A stretch of 64,000 bases of DNA from Amborella trichopoda (taxonomy: Eukaryota; Streptophyta; Magnoliopsida; Amborellales; Amborellaceae), in the NCBI RefSeq assembly GCF_000471905.2, contig NW_006498507.1, positions 2,188,083 to 2,252,082 of the forward strand, given 5' to 3'. A program made the position numbers and the translations under genes. The notes below the pieces were generated by a model that saw only the letters and a program-made list of their open reading frames with translations, made no database searches and was not told the origin of the DNA. The number at the start of each line of letters is the position of its first letter. Positions within the stretch are counted from its first letter, which is position 1. Positions 60,091 through 64,000 of this stretch are shown here, piece by piece.

Positions 60091-61532
60091 AATATTGTTG
60101 GAAAATTTTCCCGTTCTAACCCGTAACCACTCGGTTAGATCAGAACTGTCCAATGGCCTGTTCTGGTTTCAATCGGTTTTGGTGACCGACTGGGTATTTT
60201 CTAAAAAAATTCCATAGTTTTTCTGAGAATGATGTCGTAAATTTCATCAGGAACTTCATTTGTATCTTCTTCAAGTCTGATTGTTACTCCTATGAAGGGA
60301 ACAATAGCAAGACTGGTTTCTTTAGAAAATTTTCTTCTTGAAAACATATCAGCCAAAATATTGTTTTTTCCAGAAATATGCTTGTACTCAAAATTCCATT
60401 GAGAAAACCAATTTGACCATCTGAGTAATTGAGGATTCGAAAGAATCTTATTTTTGAATTTTAGTATATTTGGAAAAACAGATAAATCCATTTCAACAAG
60501 GAAAGTATGTCCTATCAAGTGAAATTAGAATTTTTCAATTCCTCTTTTTACTGCAAGGATTTCTTTGAATGGTAATGGAGTTCAGAGTCTTTGAACTTTC
60601 TGCTCTTGTATCCACATATCATTCTGGTTTTGTCCTTTTCTTCAAGTAGGATACATGCCCAAAATTCATCAGAAGCATCAGTTTGTAAAAAAACTTTTCC
60701 TGTAGAGGGAATTTTTAGAGAAGGTAAATCTTGAGATAATCGTTTAACCTCTTGAACACACTCAGTCTGTTTTCTTGTCCATGGTGGTACTTTTTTCTTT
60801 AGCAATAAATAAAGAGGACTAGTGAACAAGGAAAGTTTAAGAATAAAAGGGGACATATAATTTACAATTCCTAAAAATTGCTGGATTTGTTTACAGAGGA
60901 TAGAGTATCAAGAAATTCTAAAAGATGTTTAGCTATGTAAGGCTGGAGTTTGTACATTCCATTTTGGAGATGCATACCAAGGAAGTCTACTTCTGTAGTA
61001 GCAAAGACACATTTCTTTTCAGAAAGCATAATACCATATTTACAACATATGGAGTAGAATTTATCTAACAAAAGGATGTGGCTGTCTAGATCAGGGGAAA
61101 AGAGGAGTATATCATTTATATATATCAGTGCTTGTGTTGAGATTGGTTCGAAAATGGTGGTTAAAACTTTTTGAAAATATGTCGGTGCATTTTTCAAACC
61201 AAATAGAAGTAGTTTCCCGAATTGCTTTGTTAGATTCCAGATTTTTAGAATACCAGCATGCTTGCATAAGAACTGTACAAACAACTTTAAATGTTGGCAC
61301 CATTTTTGTTACCTTCTTCCCAAACATTAACATCCCAATTAAAGACCCTCATTTGAGTTATGCGTTTAAAGTTTAATTACATATTACAGGAAGCAGAAAA
61401 ATTGAAACAGCCACTGTAGCTACACTCCATTATCAAATGGTGTATAGACTGCAGAACCATGCTTTTGATATTGTAAAGAAATACGTCTCGGCCCATGTTT
61501 GGTTAGCCATTCCTGTTCGATTTTTCCATCAC
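60091..61532 (-). mobile_element. Endogenous pararetrovirus-like (Caulimoviridae) polymerase fragment, broken
   Basis: Minus-strand remnant of a pararetroviral RT and RNase H. The RT part (61284-60871) carries FGLKNAPTYFQ and the palm motif YINDILLFS, where the first catalytic Asp is Asn. The RNase H part (60856-60201) has TDASDEFW and, in the C-terminal portion, the LLRWSNWFSQW and GKNNILADMFSR words characteristic of caulimovirids rather than Ty3 elements. At least three stops or frameshifts separate the blocks, and the upstream RT half, protease, coat and movement regions are absent, except for a possible 30-codon piece of another viral frame near 61520-61430. It cannot encode an active enzyme. 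It lies within copia pol, which continues in frame on both sides. Confidence 0.75.
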
Positions 61533-61945
61533 TAGTGTGTACTAGATTGGACATTGCTTATTCGGTTGGTGTCTTGAGTCGCTTTATGGCAAATCCCGAA
61601 AAAACTCATTGAGAGGTGCAAAATGGGTGCTTTGTTATTTGAGAGGCACAAGTGATTAGGCCATGACATTTAGCAATGGCTCGGGGCACATTCAAAGGTA
61701 TGTTGATGCAAATTATGATAGTGATCTTGATAGATGAAGATCAACTACCATCTATGTTGTTAAGTTCACAAATGGACCGGTAATTTCGATGTCTAAGCTT
61801 CAATAAATGATGACATTGTCTACCACCGAGGCGGAATACATGGTAGCAACCGAAGCAAGCAAAGAAGCGGTTTGGCTTCCAGGCCATATGGGAGAATTGG
61901 GTATCAAGTCTAAGCCTATGGAAATATTTTGTAATAATATGAGTG

Positions 61946-62236
61946 CCATTATGAATTATGTGTTTAAAAGAACCATTCTTATAGCTTTTACACAAGTCAC
62001 TTTTTGCAGTGACAAAAAAGGCCCCCAACAAAAATAGAAAAGACAATTTCATCCAAGGTAATTTTTCTATCACCATTAATACTCTCCACTACTTTCCTTG
62101 CAGATAATTCCATTGTTTACTTTTTTTATGAAGCATAAAGAAGTTAGGCTCCACAAGAACCATCTTCATGAATATGTCCGCCACATTTTCCTTGGCTCCA
62201 ACTTTCACCAATCGAATCAAACTATCTTCTCTTTTG
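61946..62236 (-). other. Inverted segment of copia pol end plus LTR start
   Basis: On the minus strand this stretch reads RNase H C-terminus (LIRLVKVGAKENVADIFMK, 62236-62150), the purine tract AGTAGTGGAGAG, then LTR start TATTAATGGTGATAG and on to GTGTAAAAGC and ACACATAATTC. The same words occur on the plus strand at 56090-56157 and 56498-56540 in the 5' LTR. Flanking RNase H and the rest of the 3' LTR are on plus, so this is an internal inversion. Confidence 0.78.
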
Positions 62237-62667
62237 GTTATGTGAAAAAGGGAAATCGGTGAAATAACGATTTCTTGTATTTTTGGGAGAAATTGTATGA
62301 GCTTGAGTTGCTCAAGTTCTTGAATCATTCGAAGTGAAATACGAGGTAAATCATGGGTTTAGGTGATTACAAGAAACGTATTCAATTGAGGTAACAATGT
62401 ATCCCTCTTGTAAATTTTTCTTTGACAGTAGAATTACTTCCAGCTTGCTCGTAGATGTAGCTATACAAGGTGAATCACATTAAATTCGTGTTGTGGTTTA
62501 TTTCTATCTAATTTTCTCTCATGATTATGTTTTCATCTCTAATTTATTTTTCTAAAATTATTGCACACGATCTGTTGAACTTATAATTGAATTATTGATT
62601 TCACATATTCGGTTTTGAGTGTGTGATATTTGGTGATCGATAAATGAGAGTATTCGAATCTCAAATA
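62236..62667 (+). repeat. 3' LTR of the copia at 56090-62667 (all but its inverted start)
   Basis: Matches 56590-57039 in order: GTTATGTGA(G/A)AAAGGG, TTGTATGAGCTTG, TTAAATTCGT(A/G)TTGTGGTTT, TTTTGAGTGTG and TATTCGAATCTC, ending at about 62667. Confidence 0.82.
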
Positions 62668-62672
62668 GTAGG

Positions 62673-64000
62673 ACCGAAGCGAAATCACTGTCTCTTATTG
62701 TTCAATGATTTAAATCCTTAATTGGTTCATTTTTAAAAGAAAAATCTGATGAGGTAGTGGAATGATCGTATTAAAGCAATTACTTTGTTGATTTGACCAT
62801 TTGAATGATGATTTTCCTAGTTATTCCACCTTGGATTTAGCCAAATCCCCAAAATACGCCTTAATCTCTCTCTCTCCCTTCTTTTTTTAGGGCTGAGACG
62901 TCACTCTTAATCAGTGTTCGCAAAACCGGCCCGTTAGAACCAGAACCGACCGATTAGATCGCTAACGGTAGGCTGGCGATTCCGATTAGGGCCGATTTTG
63001 CGGTACACATGATAAGAGGGAACTCTCCAAAAAAAAATCGAGACCAAACCGGTTGGTTCAATGTTGAACCGGCGGTTTTTCTTCAAAACCGGCCTGTTTT
63101 CCTAACCGGTCCGGTTTAGTGTTGCTTTCGTGCGTTATAACGCCATTAGAACGCATCAATTAAGGGCCGTTATTTAACACACGACTGTTATTTTCATAGA
63201 TCAAGATTTTGCAGCTTTTTTTTCTTCCATTTCGTAGTTTCTTTTTTTGTTTTTTCAGTCAAATATTGATGTTATACACCGTAAATTTTATATATATTAT
63301 CTATTATTGAATCAAAAGTCGAAAACAAACAGTTCTTGGCGGATGGAAATAGGGATTTTTGAAAATTAGAAATTTCCACCATTCTATCAAATACAACTTT
63401 AATATCTCCTATATTTTCATAAAAATGGAGGGCTTTGATTGATTGTTGAAGGATTCAATGTTTACGTATTTCATTTTTTTCAAAACGATGAAGATTTGAG
63501 GTTTTTTTGTGCCCGAAGTATTGCTGCTCGAAGAACTGTTTTTATCCAAACAAATTGATTTCTGATTGACCAATTGATCGATTTTTATCGAATTAATCAT
63601 TGAAGTTTGATCATAAAGTCCTTATCTATCAAATAAATTAGTTATTTTGATTTACTATTGATTAAATTTTTTTATATCTACTTTTTTTTGCTGCGTTTTT
63701 TCCTGAAATTTTCGTGAACTAAAAAAATCTTTTTGAATAAAGATCTCAATAGTGTATAAGTTTTCATGAAATTTAGAGCATTTGAATCTTAATTGAAGTA
63801 TCTATGATATCCCCATATCAATTTGTTCAAAAAATTAAAGATTTGGGGTTGATTTCGACTCTAAACTTTATGTATTCTTTGGCTCGATTTTAGGGTTCTT
63901 GAAACAATTTTTTTTTTTAATAAAATTACGTTTCGTTTTTATAAAAATATGAAATTTGTGATGAATATGAGAAAAAAAAGAATATATTATTTTTTCTAAA
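62673..64000. other. Terminal AT-rich DNA, no gene seen
   Basis: A CCGGTT/AACCGG-rich block at 62920-63130 resembles 30440-30530 and 60120-60180, with partly inverted ends (GTGTTCGCAAAACCGG and CCGGTTTAGTGTTGC), perhaps a MITE. The rest has long A/T runs and no extended frame. Confidence 0.45.

Larger units (their letters stand above)
56090..62667 (+). mobile_element. Full-length, decayed Ty1/copia retrotransposon with nested insertions and an inverted 3' segment
   Basis: 5' LTR 56090-57039 (TGTTAATGG...CTAACA, including a MITE), followed by the primer site ATGGTGTCAGGGC. Gag begins ATGACGAAT near 57084 (KFDGQNDFEM). Zinc knuckle CX2CX4HX4C at 57508-57549. Protease LDSGAT near 57688-57705. 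Integrase at about 58080-58740 with AERMNQTLMERARSML. RT at 59160-60090 with YVDD at 59739-59750. RNase H starts RLDIAYSVG at about 61545 and STTEAEYMVA at about 61815. The 3' LTR occupies about 62236-62667. Flanks GTACG (56085-56089) and GTAGG (62668-62672) are the probable 5-bp target duplication. Many stops and frameshifts. A 1.44-kb foreign block lies at 60091-61532 and an inversion at about 61946-62236. Confidence 0.85.

Noticed and set aside
60201-61284. Assigning the minus-strand RT/RNase H block to a Ty3/gypsy element
   Set aside because: The RNase H C-terminal words fit caulimovirids better, and no LTR or integrase of a Ty3 element is present; the assignment is by motif recognition and should be tested by phylogeny.
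1-64000. Search for CRISPR arrays, tRNA/rRNA genes, riboswitches or operons
   Set aside because: None seen. Periodic repeats here are microsatellites, MITEs, or the degenerate array at 55318-55790, which lacks conserved repeats with unique spacers.

Overview
This window is nuclear DNA from a flowering plant. It is AT-rich, its genes are split by GT-AG introns, and retrotransposons, miniature inverted-repeat elements (MITEs), SINEs and LINE remnants fill most of it. I cannot name the species. There is one assembly gap, 571 N's at 21094-21664. No tRNA, rRNA, CRISPR array or bacterial-type operon was seen.

Three host genes are supported. (1) A complete GDSL esterase/lipase gene on + (27162-32381). 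It has five exons whose phases join exactly into a 379-residue secreted protein with all catalytic blocks. (2) An upstream tandem paralogue on + (exons 3-5 at 2519-10758). All three exons are open, but exons 1-2 are not found in the window and intron 3 is swollen to 7.2 kb by a copia element. (3) A complete mitochondrial phosphate carrier gene on + (45638-53520), six exons, 370 residues, three carrier repeats. A possible orphan exon lies on - near 11884-12152 and a possible orphan 5' leader exon near 26160-26308.

Layout. 1-11 kb: GDSL copy A with a short-LTR copia in intron 3. The intact paralogue supplies the empty target site. 11-13.7 kb: low-complexity DNA, a MITE and the candidate orphan exon. 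13.7-19.8 kb: a minus-strand copia with LTRs near 1.9 kb, its 5' internal half lost. 19.8-27 kb: MITEs, including a hAT-type element with an exact 8-bp target duplication that contains the assembly gap. 27-32.4 kb: GDSL copy B. 32.4-40 kb: MITEs, SINE and RTE-LINE fragments, and a dispersed segmental duplication (34.26-36.8 kb versus 37.97-39.2 kb). 40.1-44.2 kb: a decayed L1-type LINE on -. 45.6-53.9 kb: the phosphate carrier gene, with a MITE, a SINE and a second MITE in its introns. 55.3-55.8 kb: an unusual degenerate 21/31-bp tandem array. 56.1-62.7 kb: a full-length but decayed copia on +, carrying a MITE in its 5' LTR, an endogenous pararetrovirus-like fragment in its pol and a local inversion at its 3' end.

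Nothing here is a clearly new multi-gene system. The most informative observations are the datable nested insertions, the pararetroviral fragment flanked by a near-perfect 8-bp duplication, the inverted copia 3' end, and the 21/31-bp array. Exon boundaries were set by reading frame, splice dinucleotides and comparison between the two GDSL copies. Family names come from motif recognition, not from database searches.
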